From Kiritimatiellia bacterium (GTDB lineage: Bacteria > Verrucomicrobiota > Kiritimatiellia > RFP12 > UBA1067): DNA of 64,000 nt. Every line of letters begins with the position of its first letter. The first letter of the stretch is position 1. The notes under the pieces were generated by a model. The model was not told the origin of the DNA. It made no database searches and saw nothing but the letters and a program-made list of their open reading frames with translations. Shown here piece by piece: positions 33,143 to 41,332 of the stretch. The stretch is taken from positions 53,029 to 117,028 of the forward strand of contig JAFTCL010000083.1 of assembly GCA_017454745.1 (NCBI GenBank). The letters are read 5' to 3'. Position numbers and translations under genes: made by a program.

Positions 33143-34192
33143 TCACTGGCGTTTGGCTTCTTGGATCATTTCTTCAATCGTCGGCGGCTTTACGCCGTCC
33201 GGCAAGGCTTTTGCAAAGCGCGTGTGGCATTCGCGGACAATGTCTTCCCGTTCGTTTTCCCGTGCCATCGCAGCGATTTTTGCCAGATATTGCAGGTAAA
33301 CCGATCGCATGGTTCGAGAAGGGAATTTTTCGAAGGTTTCTGTAAAGAAATCGGTGGTGGAGGGAACCAGCTTAAGCCGGTCGGCAACCGAATGTGCGGC
33401 AGATGGGTTGGTGATAATAATCAGCAGCAGCGACTGGTAAACCAAACGGCGGCACATCAACTCTTCCAGTCCGCCATCGGGAAACTGCAACCCCAGCCAA
33501 GCCCAATACAAGGAATGGGCTTCGGGCAACCGCCAGTCAACCGGACCGAAATGTTTTTCGATTTCAAGCATCTTGTCGGCATCCATCCGGTGTTCCGTGA
33601 GTACGGCCCGGCATTCCGGACTGTCGGCAAGCTTACCATTGGCGTTAACGCACGGAGCCATGCGGTCGGCCAGCGTTTTCTGGTAAGTCGCATGGGCTTC
33701 ATCTAACGTTCCGCCCACTTTGTTCATGTACATCCAAGCAAGTTCCCGGTATAATCTCGGCTCCTTGGGGTTCATGCGGATCCCGTCATCGCGCAACAAC
33801 CGGATGCCGTTCTGTACCCAGCGCAAACGGTCTTCGTGGCGAATCATCATCACGCTGACGTTGTAGGCCAGATTCCAGGCGTTGTAAACCCAAGCCTCGG
33901 CGGCGTGGGGATCGAGCATGGTCAGCCAGTCCGCTAACTGCACCAGTTCAAGATAACGTGACTCTTCCTGAAGTCGCTCGGCGCGAAACCACAGCACCTC
34001 GGAGACAATACCGCGGAATCCGCCCAGTCCGGCCATGACGAATGTCAATGCCGGCGGCGGGTCGGCCGTGTAGCCCGGATACGCTTCGGGCATCCCGGAT
34101 TGGCGGATTGCGGCCAGCCGCCGGCTTTGAACCGCCGCCAGCGCCACCGCTGCGGCTAAAACAATCCAAGGTGTTATTCTCCGTATTTGCAT
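33143..34192 (-). CDS. TPR-like membrane-anchored protein of unknown function
   Basis: This 349-residue protein has an N-terminal hydrophobic anchor (residues about 8-22, WIVLAAAVALAAVQS). The next segment FVMAGLGGFRGIVSEVLWFRAERLQEESRY and then LVQLADWLTMLDPHAAEAWVYNAWNLAYN read as tetratricopeptide-type helices, with more around RLYRELAWMYMNKVGGTLDEA. No catalytic motif is seen. The arrangement suggests a periplasm-facing or cytosolic scaffold, and similar proteins in PVC bacteria are annotated only as hypothetical. It lies 6 bases downstream of the GH95-like gene and 9 bases upstream of rarA. Confidence 0.7.
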   Translation of the reverse strand: MQIRRITPWIVLAAAVALAAVQSRRLAAIRQSGMPEAYPGYTADPPPALTFVMAGLGGFRGIVSEVLWFRAERLQEESRYLELVQLADWLTMLDPHAAEAWVYNAWNLAYNVSVMMIRHEDRLRWVQNGIRLLRDDGIRMNPKEPRLYRELAWMYMNKVGGTLDEAHATYQKTLADRMAPCVNANGKLADSPECRAVLTEHRMDADKMLEIEKHFGPVDWRLPEAHSLYWAWLGLQFPDGGLEELMCRRLVYQSLLLIIITNPSAAHSVADRLKLVPSTTDFFTETFEKFPSRTMRSVYLQYLAKIAAMARENEREDIVRECHTRFAKALPDGVKPPTIEEMIQEAKRQ

Positions 34193-34198
34193 AAAACG

Positions 34199-36259
34199 TC
34201 AATCCTGTTTTACCATTTTTGGCGGCTCCGAATTGTTTGCTGGAATAAGTTCGTGAGTGATTTCACCATTCGGTGTGCGACGGGCACTGACGCGATGACC
34301 GCCGGGAAGCCGCAGATTGCGGAACCGGACCTCTTTCCCGTCCCATGCCTTTGGAAGCGCCGGAAAAAGTGAATAGGTGTTTTTCGCCGGATCGAACGAA
34401 AGCAGCATTTCCTGAATGCCGCGCGCATAACCGAAATTCCCTTCAAGCGTAAACGGGCGGTAGGTGAACCGGGAAAGCCCGCACTTCAGTTGGTCGCCGT
34501 TCAAGTGGAAGCCGTTGCGCGAAACAAACGCGCGTTGGAAATCCTTGAGATAACGGTATGCCCGGTCGCCCCGTCCGAGCCTAGCTTCGAAACATCCGGC
34601 CCAGGCGAACGAGTATCCGGTCCACCAATCCGACCCGAGGTTCTCCCAGTGTTCTACCGATTTTAGCGAGTCCACGCCGGGTTCGCTCGTAACATTTGTT
34701 AACGGGAACACCTGCATTAAGTGGGACGCGTGACGGTGTGAGACTTTCAGCGGATTTCCGGCGGATATCTCCAACGCGCCGTCCTTATCAACATTTGGCG
34801 GGCCGAATGTTCCCACATAGCTTTTCCATTTAGCGGATTCATCTTTTTCCCCGGTGGCGTTGGCCAATCGCGAAAGCCAGGTGTAAAAACTGTTCAATAT
34901 CGCCCGCTCGTAACTGGAGTTTGCGTTGAGAAAACAGCCATGCTCGTTGTTGCCGATTTCCGGCGAGCAAGAGATGTCCAGTTTTCTAACCCCGTCTACG
35001 ACTTTCCATGAGTGTTCAAGCCCGGCGGCGAGTTCGCGTCCGAATGCTAGATATCTTCGCGCTTTTTCCGGGGTGGGGTCGTAGTCCCAGGCGTCACACA
35101 TGGTATCGAACACCCAAATGCCGTGTATCGGCGGGACCATGTAGGCGGTCCAGCCGGCGATCGGTTGGGCGGCAAGCCCCATTGTCGGCGGAATCACCGC
35201 GCCGTCGCCGCCATTAAAGATTTTACGGCAGAATGCGCGGCATTCCGGCAACCGCTCGATATAGAAGTCGGCGAATGCCTCTAGTGCTTCAATATGTCCG
35301 GCGGGGCCGGCCGCCCAATATGTCATCTCGGTGTTGAGGTCGTTATGGTAGTCGCCGTTCCACGGGGGTAAAGCGCCGTTGTCCGCAGTCCACAGCCCTT
35401 GTAGAGCGAGCGGCGGGTTTCCTGCCCTCGCGCCGGCTCCGTAAAGGTAGATTGTCAAATCATAGAGTCGCTGCATCTCCGGGTCGGGGATGGACACGGA
35501 ACTCTCGGCGTTGAACTTGTCCCAGAACTTGGAATTCGGATTTACCGTTGGTTTGCGGAAACGTACTCCGGTTTCAAAGTCTTTATCGAAACGGTTGTTT
35601 GCACCGTTCCGGCGGCGACGGCGATATACGGTTTTGGTTTCGTCGATAACGATTTCCGGTTCCGGATAACCGGTAAGTTTTTCGAAAGACGGGTTTTTAA
35701 TGAACTCCCGTCCGCTGAACGACACTCCGTCGGGAACGCGAATCGAAAGGAGTTTGTCTCCGTCATCGAACCAGAGCGCGATGTCTTTGTCACCCTGTGC
35801 GGTAGCCACGGTCACGGATGCGACCGCAGTCATGCCATCCAGCCTAAACCGTTTTAGCGTTTGCCCCGGGGCGAGTTTCAGCACAAGCCGCACGCCGGGA
35901 AGTTTTGTCGCGGAGTTGCCGCCGTTGAACACCTTTGCCCGTCTCGCATCGTCTTTTCTAGCGACCACGTCGATTAACGTCTCCCAATTGAATTCGGGAG
36001 TCTGGTAACAGGATACATCGGTATTGTGCCAAAAGTCGGCCCGGTCCAGAGTGACGTTTAGCGTGTCGCCGCCGCCCCACAAAAGCGCGCCCGCGCCGCC
36101 GTTGCCAAGCGGTATGCCGTCTTCCCACCTAGTGACCGGTGCCTCAAGGTCAAGCATCGACCGGTGTTGATCGGCCTCCGCGCCGGAAGCGGTTAGGCGC
36201 ACGAATACCGAAATCGCCAACAATGCCAATGAGGCAAGGCGGATCGCCATTTTTCCCAT
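34199..36259 (-). CDS. GH95-like glycoside hydrolase, secreted
   Basis: This protein of about 686 residues has a signal peptide (MGKMAIRLASLALLAISVFV). Its N-terminus has the GH95 opening pattern RWEDGIPLGNGGAGALLWGG and LNVTLDRADFW. The catalytic domain has PPWNGDYHNDLNTEMTYWAA, SPEIGNN, HRHASHLMQVFP and the late FTLEGNFGYARGIQEMLL. GH95 enzymes are alpha-L-fucosidases or alpha-L-galactosidases. At the position where the family normally has N-x-N before the TEM block, this protein reads D-L-N, so the first Asn is replaced by Asp; activity should not be assumed. The ATG at 36259 has GGAAAG at the right distance. It is divergent from a GH43-like gene, with an operator-like palindrome between them. 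Confidence 0.72.
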   Translation of the reverse strand: MGKMAIRLASLALLAISVFVRLTASGAEADQHRSMLDLEAPVTRWEDGIPLGNGGAGALLWGGGDTLNVTLDRADFWHNTDVSCYQTPEFNWETLIDVVARKDDARRAKVFNGGNSATKLPGVRLVLKLAPGQTLKRFRLDGMTAVASVTVATAQGDKDIALWFDDGDKLLSIRVPDGVSFSGREFIKNPSFEKLTGYPEPEIVIDETKTVYRRRRRNGANNRFDKDFETGVRFRKPTVNPNSKFWDKFNAESSVSIPDPEMQRLYDLTIYLYGAGARAGNPPLALQGLWTADNGALPPWNGDYHNDLNTEMTYWAAGPAGHIEALEAFADFYIERLPECRAFCRKIFNGGDGAVIPPTMGLAAQPIAGWTAYMVPPIHGIWVFDTMCDAWDYDPTPEKARRYLAFGRELAAGLEHSWKVVDGVRKLDISCSPEIGNNEHGCFLNANSSYERAILNSFYTWLSRLANATGEKDESAKWKSYVGTFGPPNVDKDGALEISAGNPLKVSHRHASHLMQVFPLTNVTSEPGVDSLKSVEHWENLGSDWWTGYSFAWAGCFEARLGRGDRAYRYLKDFQRAFVSRNGFHLNGDQLKCGLSRFTYRPFTLEGNFGYARGIQEMLLSFDPAKNTYSLFPALPKAWDGKEVRFRNLRLPGGHRVSARRTPNGEITHELIPANNSEPPKMVKQD

Positions 36260-36358
36260 AGTAATAACTTTCCCAAACCAACGGCGGCATCTGCTTGCGC
36301 ATTTGCTACCGTAACATAAACGCATTCCCAACGTATGCAGTCAACGGAAACAACCTAC

Positions 36359-36370
36359 TAAACGCGTTTA
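36359..36370. promoter_or_regulatory. LacI-family-type operator palindrome
   Basis: TAAACGCGTTTA is a perfect 12-bp palindrome with the central CG expected of LacI/GalR-family operators. It lies between the divergent GH95-like and GH43-like genes, about 100 bases from each start codon. A second short inverted repeat TTGCCC-N6-GGGCAA is at 36381-36398. No LacI-type regulator is in the window. Confidence 0.5.
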
Positions 36371-36485
36371 TTATCTCATATTGCCCTATTTTGGGCAAGG
36401 GTAAAAGTGGTGAAATCGGCCTAACTGTTTTTATGCCAGAAAGTGATTGAATCGCGTGGTGATTTTTGTTAGTGTATTAACAGTT

Positions 36486-37499
36486 ATGAACATTAAGCAA
36501 ATTTATTTTGGCGTGTTGTTGTCGCTCGCTGCCGCCGGGGCGGTGCTGGCGGATTTCCATAATCCGGTAATCGCGAAAGATTGGCCGGATCCTACGGTGT
36601 GGTACGCTGGCGGCAAGTTTTACAGTGTCGCGACCGGTTTGCGCACATTGATGACCAGCAGTGACCTGATTTCCTGGACTGACACAGGTAATAGTCCGAT
36701 CTCTACTGACGCTAGGGGTAAACTGGAGTCGATCTCGCGGAATATTTGGGCCCCATGCGTGACTCGTATCGGCAATAATTGGGTATTGTACATCTCGCTT
36801 TTCATCAGCGACGACGATTGCAAAATCGCCGCCCTCACGTCAACCCGTCCTTCCGGGCCGTTTGAGTTTAAGGGTGTGGTTGTTGACACGCGAAGGGAAG
36901 GTATTCTTAACGCGATTGATCCGTTTGTGTTAACCGTCGACGGGACAACGATGATGTTTTTCGGCAGTCTGGCTGACGGGGTACACGTAGTGGACCTCGC
37001 TTCCGATGGTTTGTCCATTGCGTCCGGCGCGAAACCGCTCCATGTGGCGGGCATCCGCAAGCCGGAATCGAAGATGATTGGCGCGTATGAAGGCTCATAC
37101 GTGATGCACCGAAACGGATGGTGGTATCTGTTTGTCTCCGGCGGACACTACGCCAACCACACTTACTATTTGACCGTGGGCCGCTCCAAATCGGTCAAAG
37201 GACCTTACTTCGACCGGGAGGGCAATAATCTGACGGCCGGCAAAGCCAAGCCGATTTTGTCCTCGTCCGCCGATGATTGGTTTTACGGTCCCGGCCATAA
37301 CGGTGATGTTTTCACCGCCCAAGACGGCCGCACGATGATTTTTTACCATTCGCATTGCAAAGGTTACGATACCAAAGAACGCCCGACGCTGTTGCAGGAA
37401 ATGAAGTGGGATGCCGACGGTTGGCCTTACTTTGTGAACGGTAAGCCGGCCAAGGCGGAACGCGAGTTCAAAGTGCGGCTTCAAGAGCTGGTCAAGTGA
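36486..37499 (+). CDS. GH43-like secreted glycoside hydrolase (arabinanase/xylosidase type)
   Basis: This 337-residue five-bladed-propeller enzyme has a signal peptide (MNIKQIYFGVLLSLAAAGAV). The GH43 catalytic triad regions are visible: the base in IAKDWPDPTVW, the pKa modulator in NAIDPFVLTVDG, and the acid in YEGSYVMHRNGWWYLF, plus GPGHNG near the metal-binding His. The mature enzyme would hydrolyse alpha-L-arabinofuranosyl or beta-xylosyl linkages outside the cytoplasm. A close paralogue is at 41332. The ATG at 36486 is selected because it places the signal peptide at the N-terminus; in-frame TTG/GTG starts lie upstream. The ribosome site is weak. Confidence 0.85.
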   Translation: MNIKQIYFGVLLSLAAAGAVLADFHNPVIAKDWPDPTVWYAGGKFYSVATGLRTLMTSSDLISWTDTGNSPISTDARGKLESISRNIWAPCVTRIGNNWVLYISLFISDDDCKIAALTSTRPSGPFEFKGVVVDTRREGILNAIDPFVLTVDGTTMMFFGSLADGVHVVDLASDGLSIASGAKPLHVAGIRKPESKMIGAYEGSYVMHRNGWWYLFVSGGHYANHTYYLTVGRSKSVKGPYFDREGNNLTAGKAKPILSSSADDWFYGPGHNGDVFTAQDGRTMIFYHSHCKGYDTKERPTLLQEMKWDADGWPYFVNGKPAKAEREFKVRLQELVK

Positions 37500-37543
37500 A
37501 CTTGTCGGCATCCGCAAAATTTCGTCCCGATGGCGTTTTGGGG

Positions 37544-37573
37544 TTGTCTTGGCGTTCGGTTTGGTGATAAAAT
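37544..37573 (+). promoter_or_regulatory. Weak sigma-70-like promoter upstream of hisF
   Basis: TTGTCT (37544-37549) and TAAAAT (37568-37573) are 18 bases apart, about 45 bases before the hisF start. Confidence 0.3.
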
Positions 37574-37619
37574 GAACGCACCATTTGAGTTTTGGATTAA
37601 CTGTTAATCGGATGATGTT

Positions 37620-38384
37620 ATGAGTAAACCTGTTGTGATTATGCCGTGCCTGGATATGCGCCAGGGTAGGGTGGTTAAAGGCGTGAATTTTGTGGATATC
37701 CGCGATGCGGGCGATCCCGTGGAATGCTGCAAGGCGTATTGCGCCGCCGGCGCGGACGAGTTGGCGATGCTGGACATCACCGCCACGGTGGAAAACCGCG
37801 CCACGATGCTTGAGGTGGTGCGCAAGGTGGCGGACGCCGTAACGGTGCCGTTTACGATGGGCGGGGGAATTAACTCCGTCGCCGCCGCCGAAGCGGTGCT
37901 GAAGTGCGGCGCGGACAAAATTTCCACCAACAGCGCGGTGTTCCGCAATCCGGATATGATCGGCGAGATGGTTAAAGAGTTCGGCGCCGACCGCGTGACC
38001 GTGGCAATCGACGTGATGCAGAATCCGGCTATGCCGTCTGGTTACGAGGTCTTCATCAACGGCGGTAATACCGCCACCGGCACTGATGCCGTGGAGTGGG
38101 CAAAACGGGTGGACGGCTACGGGGTTAAGACTTTGTTGCCGACTAGCAAGTCCACTGACGGCGTGCGCACCGGTTACGATCTGCCGCTGATCCGCGCGAT
38201 CCACGCCGCCTGTTCGGCGGACGTGGTGGCTTCCGGCGGCGCCGGAACGATGGAACATTTCGCCGAGGCGGCTGAAGCTGGCGCGACGGTGCTTCTGGCA
38301 GCGTCCGTGTTCCATTTCAACATCATCAGCATTCCGGCGCTCAAGGATTACCTTGCCGGCCGCGGGATTTGCGTACGCCGTTAA
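37620..38384 (+). CDS. hisF: Imidazole glycerol phosphate synthase cyclase subunit, HisF-like
   Basis: This 254-residue beta/alpha-barrel has clear HisF signatures: PCLDMRQGRVVKGVNFVDIRDAGDPVE (catalytic Asp12, equivalent to Asp11 of the Thermotoga enzyme), MGGGINSV, VAIDVMQ and ASGGAGTMEHF, then AASVFHF. HisF forms the histidine-pathway intermediate ImGP and AICAR from PRFAR with ammonia from HisH. The second catalytic Asp (Asp176 in Thermotoga, in LLTSIDRDG) is not in place here: the loop reads LLPTSKSTDG, with Ser at that position by simple alignment. No other his genes are adjacent, in particular no hisH. It may be a variant HisF or a paralogue with altered function. queF follows 19 bases later. 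Confidence 0.85.
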   Translation: MSKPVVIMPCLDMRQGRVVKGVNFVDIRDAGDPVECCKAYCAAGADELAMLDITATVENRATMLEVVRKVADAVTVPFTMGGGINSVAAAEAVLKCGADKISTNSAVFRNPDMIGEMVKEFGADRVTVAIDVMQNPAMPSGYEVFINGGNTATGTDAVEWAKRVDGYGVKTLLPTSKSTDGVRTGYDLPLIRAIHAACSADVVASGGAGTMEHFAEAAEAGATVLLAASVFHFNIISIPALKDYLAGRGICVRR

Positions 38385-38403
38385 TTGAAAGTGGGGTGCC
38401 GTA

Positions 38404-38883
38404 ATGTCCCGTTCCGCCGATGAGTTGCAGGGAATCTCCTTGTTGGGAAACCGCAAGACCGCCCGCCCGGACGATTACGATCCCGGCGTGTTGGAAACTT
38501 TTGCCAACAAGCATCCGGAACGGGATTATTGGGTAACCTTCAACTGCCCGGAGTTTACTTCGCTTTGCCCGGTGACCGGTCAGCCCGATTTCGCCAAGAT
38601 CGTCATCCGCTACATTCCCGACAAGCGGATGGTGGAGAGCAAATCCCTTAAGTTGTATCTGTTCAGCTTCCGTAACCACGGCGATTTTCACGAGGATTGC
38701 GTCAACATTATCCTCAACGATCTTGTCGCATTAATGGATCCCAAGTACATTGAGGTTATCGGCGAATTTGTGCCGCGGGGCGGGATTTCGATTTGGCCGT
38801 ACGCAAATCGGGGACGGCCGGGGACGGAGTATGAGGAACTGGCGAAATTCCGGTTCCGTTCACACGGGTTGAAGGGCGAATAA
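38404..38883 (+). CDS. queF: NADPH-dependent 7-cyano-7-deazaguanine reductase
   Basis: This type I (unimodular) QueF of 159 residues reduces preQ0 to preQ1 in queuosine biosynthesis. The thioimide-forming nucleophile is Cys55 in [14 protein letters not shown], with Asp62 downstream; the NADPH-binding block is [20 protein letters not shown] (residues 78-97), and Glu97 contacts the substrate. The ATG is preceded by a G-rich ribosome site. Queuosine is needed for tRNA modification. No other que genes are in the window. Confidence 0.95.
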   Translation: MSRSADELQGISLLGNRKTARPDDYDPGVLETFANKHPERDYWVTFNCPEFTSLCPVTGQPDFAKIVIRYIPDKRMVESKSLKLYLFSFRNHGDFHEDCVNIILNDLVALMDPKYIEVIGEFVPRGGISIWPYANRGRPGTEYEELAKFRFRSHGLKGE

Positions 38884-38925
38884 GCCGTTCGATGGTTTAA
38901 GCCGTTATTTCCGGGAATTCGGGCT

Positions 38926-40011
38926 ATGGTGGTGAAGTTTAACAACGCGATGAACGCCGATGAGGTGTCTGCCCTATGGACCCGGACAGTTGCGGAAGCG
39001 GCCGCATCGCAGTCTGGCGCGACACTGACGCTGGACGCTTCGGACTGCGCGACCCTGGGCGGCGCGGCGTCGGCGTTGGCGGTGGAATTGCGGCGCATCG
39101 CCAACGAACGCGGACTGAAGTTGGAGCTTCGCGATTCCCACGGTTCGCTTGACACGGTCTTCCGCGTTTTCCCTGCAGAAAAATTTGCCAAAATCGAACC
39201 CGGAATGTCCGGCCGCAGCCCTTCGCTGGCGGCGCAAGTCGGTGAGTCCACGATGCGCATCTGGCGCGATTTTGTGGAACAGCTCGCCTTCTTGGGTGAG
39301 ATGGTGCTGGGTTCGTTTCGGTTACTGTTCCATCCCGGCCGTCTGCGTTGGCGGGAAACGCTGGTGTGCTTTGAGCGGGCCGGGATTGACGCGCTGCCGA
39401 TTACGCTGTTGATCGGATTCCTTATCGGTTTGATTCTGGCCTTCATGTCGGCCGCCTCGCTGCGCCAGTTCGGGGTTGAGGTGTATGTCGCCGACTTAAT
39501 CGCCATCGGCCTTTTCCGCGAATTGGGGCCAATCATCACCTCGATTATTTTGGCGGGACGTTCCGGTTCCGCGTTTGCCGCCGAAATCGGCACGATGAAG
39601 GTTAACGAAGAGTTGGACGCGCTCGTCACTTTCGGCATCCGCCCCGCAATGTTTTTGGCGATGCCCAGGGTAGTGGCTGCCACCTTGGTGATGCCGGTGC
39701 TGACCATCTTCGCGGTGACGGCGGGACTGGTCGGCGGGGCGATGGTGTTGGTTTCAATGCAGGTTCCGCCGGTTACCTATCTCAACCATGTGACGAACTC
39801 CATCACTTTGTCAAACGTGCTGTTCGGGCTGGGAAAGTCGGCGGTGTTCGGCACGTTGGTGGGACTGGTGGGCTGCTCCCACGGGTTGCAAACCGGGCGC
39901 ACCGCCGATGCGGTCGGCCGGGCGGCTACCGCCGCAGTGGTGGGGTCGCTGGTGCTGATTACGGTTTTTGACGGCGCGTTCGCCGTGGCGGCGTATTTTG
40001 CCGGGGTATAG
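38926..40011 (+). CDS. mlaE: MlaE-family ABC transporter permease with N-terminal STAS-like domain
   Basis: This 361-residue protein has an N-terminal soluble STAS-like region (residues about 1-85, LTLDASDCATLGGAASALAVELRR). The MlaE permease follows: LIGFLIGLILAFMSAASLRQFG, then the conserved ELGPIITSIILAGRSGSAFAAEIGTM block and PRVVAATLVMPVLTIFA. MlaE permeases with MlaF and MCE-domain proteins transport phospholipids between the inner and outer membranes. The STAS-permease fusion is a known variant. The ATPase gene follows by 2 bases. No MCE (MlaD) protein follows, which is unusual. Confidence 0.88.
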   Translation: MVVKFNNAMNADEVSALWTRTVAEAAASQSGATLTLDASDCATLGGAASALAVELRRIANERGLKLELRDSHGSLDTVFRVFPAEKFAKIEPGMSGRSPSLAAQVGESTMRIWRDFVEQLAFLGEMVLGSFRLLFHPGRLRWRETLVCFERAGIDALPITLLIGFLIGLILAFMSAASLRQFGVEVYVADLIAIGLFRELGPIITSIILAGRSGSAFAAEIGTMKVNEELDALVTFGIRPAMFLAMPRVVAATLVMPVLTIFAVTAGLVGGAMVLVSMQVPPVTYLNHVTNSITLSNVLFGLGKSAVFGTLVGLVGCSHGLQTGRTADAVGRAATAAVVGSLVLITVFDGAFAVAAYFAGV

Positions 40012-40013
40012 CA

Positions 40014-40775
40014 ATGGAGCGCAAAACGGTAATCGAAGTTAGCCATGTTGACGCCGGGTATGACCATCCGGTGCTGCGAGATGTTGACTTTAAGGTGTTC
40101 CAAGGCGAGGTCTTTGTGGTTTTGGGCGGTTCCGGTTGCGGTAAAAGCACCATGCTTAAACACATGATCGGGTTGAATCCGCCACTGGCCGGCACGGTGC
40201 GGCTTATCGGCGATGACATTTGGAGCGGCGACGCCGCCGAGCGGACGCGGGCGTTGCGCCATTTCGGGGTGTCCTATCAGAGCGGGGCGCTGTTCGGCTC
40301 GATGACGCTTTTGGAGAACGTTCTGCTGCCGCTGGAGTATTTCACTTCGCTGCCGCCTTCGGCGCGGCGGCTGCTGGCTTTGATGCGGCTGGAACAGGTC
40401 GGTCTGCGCGACTACGCCGGTTTTTACCCGGCCGATATCAGCGGCGGGATGAAAAAACGCGCTGCGATCGCGCGGGCGCTGGCGCTGGAACCGGAGATTT
40501 TGTTTTTGGACGAACCGTCGGCGGGTTTGGATCCGGTAACTTCGGCGGGCCTGGACCGGCTGTTGCTGGAATTGCGTGACCGTCACGGCATGACGATGGT
40601 GATGGTCACCCATGAGTTGCCGAGTATTTTTGCGGTGGCGGACCGTTGCGTTATGCTTGACCGCGCCGCGCAGGGAATGATTGCCCAAGGGAAACCTGCC
40701 GAACTCAGGGATTACCCGCCAAACGATACGGTTAGGAGATTTTTCAACCGCCAGGCGGAAGGAGATAAATCGTGA
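40014..40775 (+). CDS. mlaF: MlaF-like ABC transporter ATP-binding protein
   Basis: This 253-residue ATPase pairs with the MlaE-like permease immediately upstream. Walker A GGSGCGKST lies at residues 39-47, the Q-loop in SYQSGALFGSM, the signature DISGGMKKRAAIARAL with the Mla-type ISGGM variant, and Walker B EILFLDEPSAGLDP. Both components are predicted to move phospholipids or related hydrophobic molecules across the periplasm. The stop overlaps the GTG of rfbC (GTGA). Confidence 0.9.
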   Translation: MERKTVIEVSHVDAGYDHPVLRDVDFKVFQGEVFVVLGGSGCGKSTMLKHMIGLNPPLAGTVRLIGDDIWSGDAAERTRALRHFGVSYQSGALFGSMTLLENVLLPLEYFTSLPPSARRLLALMRLEQVGLRDYAGFYPADISGGMKKRAAIARALALEPEILFLDEPSAGLDPVTSAGLDRLLLELRDRHGMTMVMVTHELPSIFAVADRCVMLDRAAQGMIAQGKPAELRDYPPNDTVRRFFNRQAEGDKS

Positions 40776-41332
40776 AAATTGAAGCGACTGCATTGCCGGG
40801 GGTGATGATATGCGAGCCGGAGGTTTTCAAGGACAGCCGGGGTTTCTTCTTGGAGACCTACCATGCCCGCAAATATTTTGACATCGGGGTAAAAACGGTT
40901 TTTGTGCAGGACAACCGTTCGCGTTCCACCCGCAGCGTGTTGCGCGGTCTACACTTCCAACTCCACCATCCGCAGGCTAAGCTTCTCTCTTGCATCCGCG
41001 GCGAGATCTACGATGTAGCGGTGGATATCCGCCGCGGGTCGCCGACTTTCGGTAAATGGGTCGGGGCGACATTAAGCGAGGATAATTTCAAGCAGATTTT
41101 CATTCCCGCCGGGTTCGCCCACGGTTTTTGCGTAATGAGCGACATCGCGGAAATAAATTACAAATGCTCCGAGTTTTATGACCATAAGGATGACCGCGGG
41201 ATACGTTGGAACGATCCCGAATTGGGAGTGGAGTGGCCGGTAACCGATCCGATTCTTTCGGAGAAAGACCGCCGGCAGCCGTTCCTCTGCGAGGCGGAGC
41301 TGCCGCTTTATAATAACACCGGAGGCGAGTGA
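40772..41332 (+). CDS. rfbC: dTDP-4-dehydrorhamnose 3,5-epimerase
   Basis: This 186-residue cupin-fold enzyme epimerises dTDP-4-keto-6-deoxyglucose in dTDP-L-rhamnose synthesis. Visible motifs are SRGFFLETYHARKYFDIG, VFVQDNRSRS, VLRGLHFQLHHPQAKL (catalytic His in GLHF), IYDVAVDIRRGSPTFGKWVG, and PAGFAHGFCVMSD. The length is normal. The start is a GTG overlapping mlaF. Other rfb genes are not next to it, so dTDP-rhamnose synthesis is likely spread over the genome. The next gene overlaps by one base. Confidence 0.95.
   Translation: MKIEATALPGVMICEPEVFKDSRGFFLETYHARKYFDIGVKTVFVQDNRSRSTRSVLRGLHFQLHHPQAKLLSCIRGEIYDVAVDIRRGSPTFGKWVGATLSEDNFKQIFIPAGFAHGFCVMSDIAEINYKCSEFYDHKDDRGIRWNDPELGVEWPVTDPILSEKDRRQPFLCEAELPLYNNTGGE

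Noticed and set aside
37095..38456. 453-codon minus-strand frame opposite the GH43-like gene and hisF
   Set aside because: It spans two clear plus-strand genes and an intergenic promoter region, and its translation is low-complexity and His-rich.
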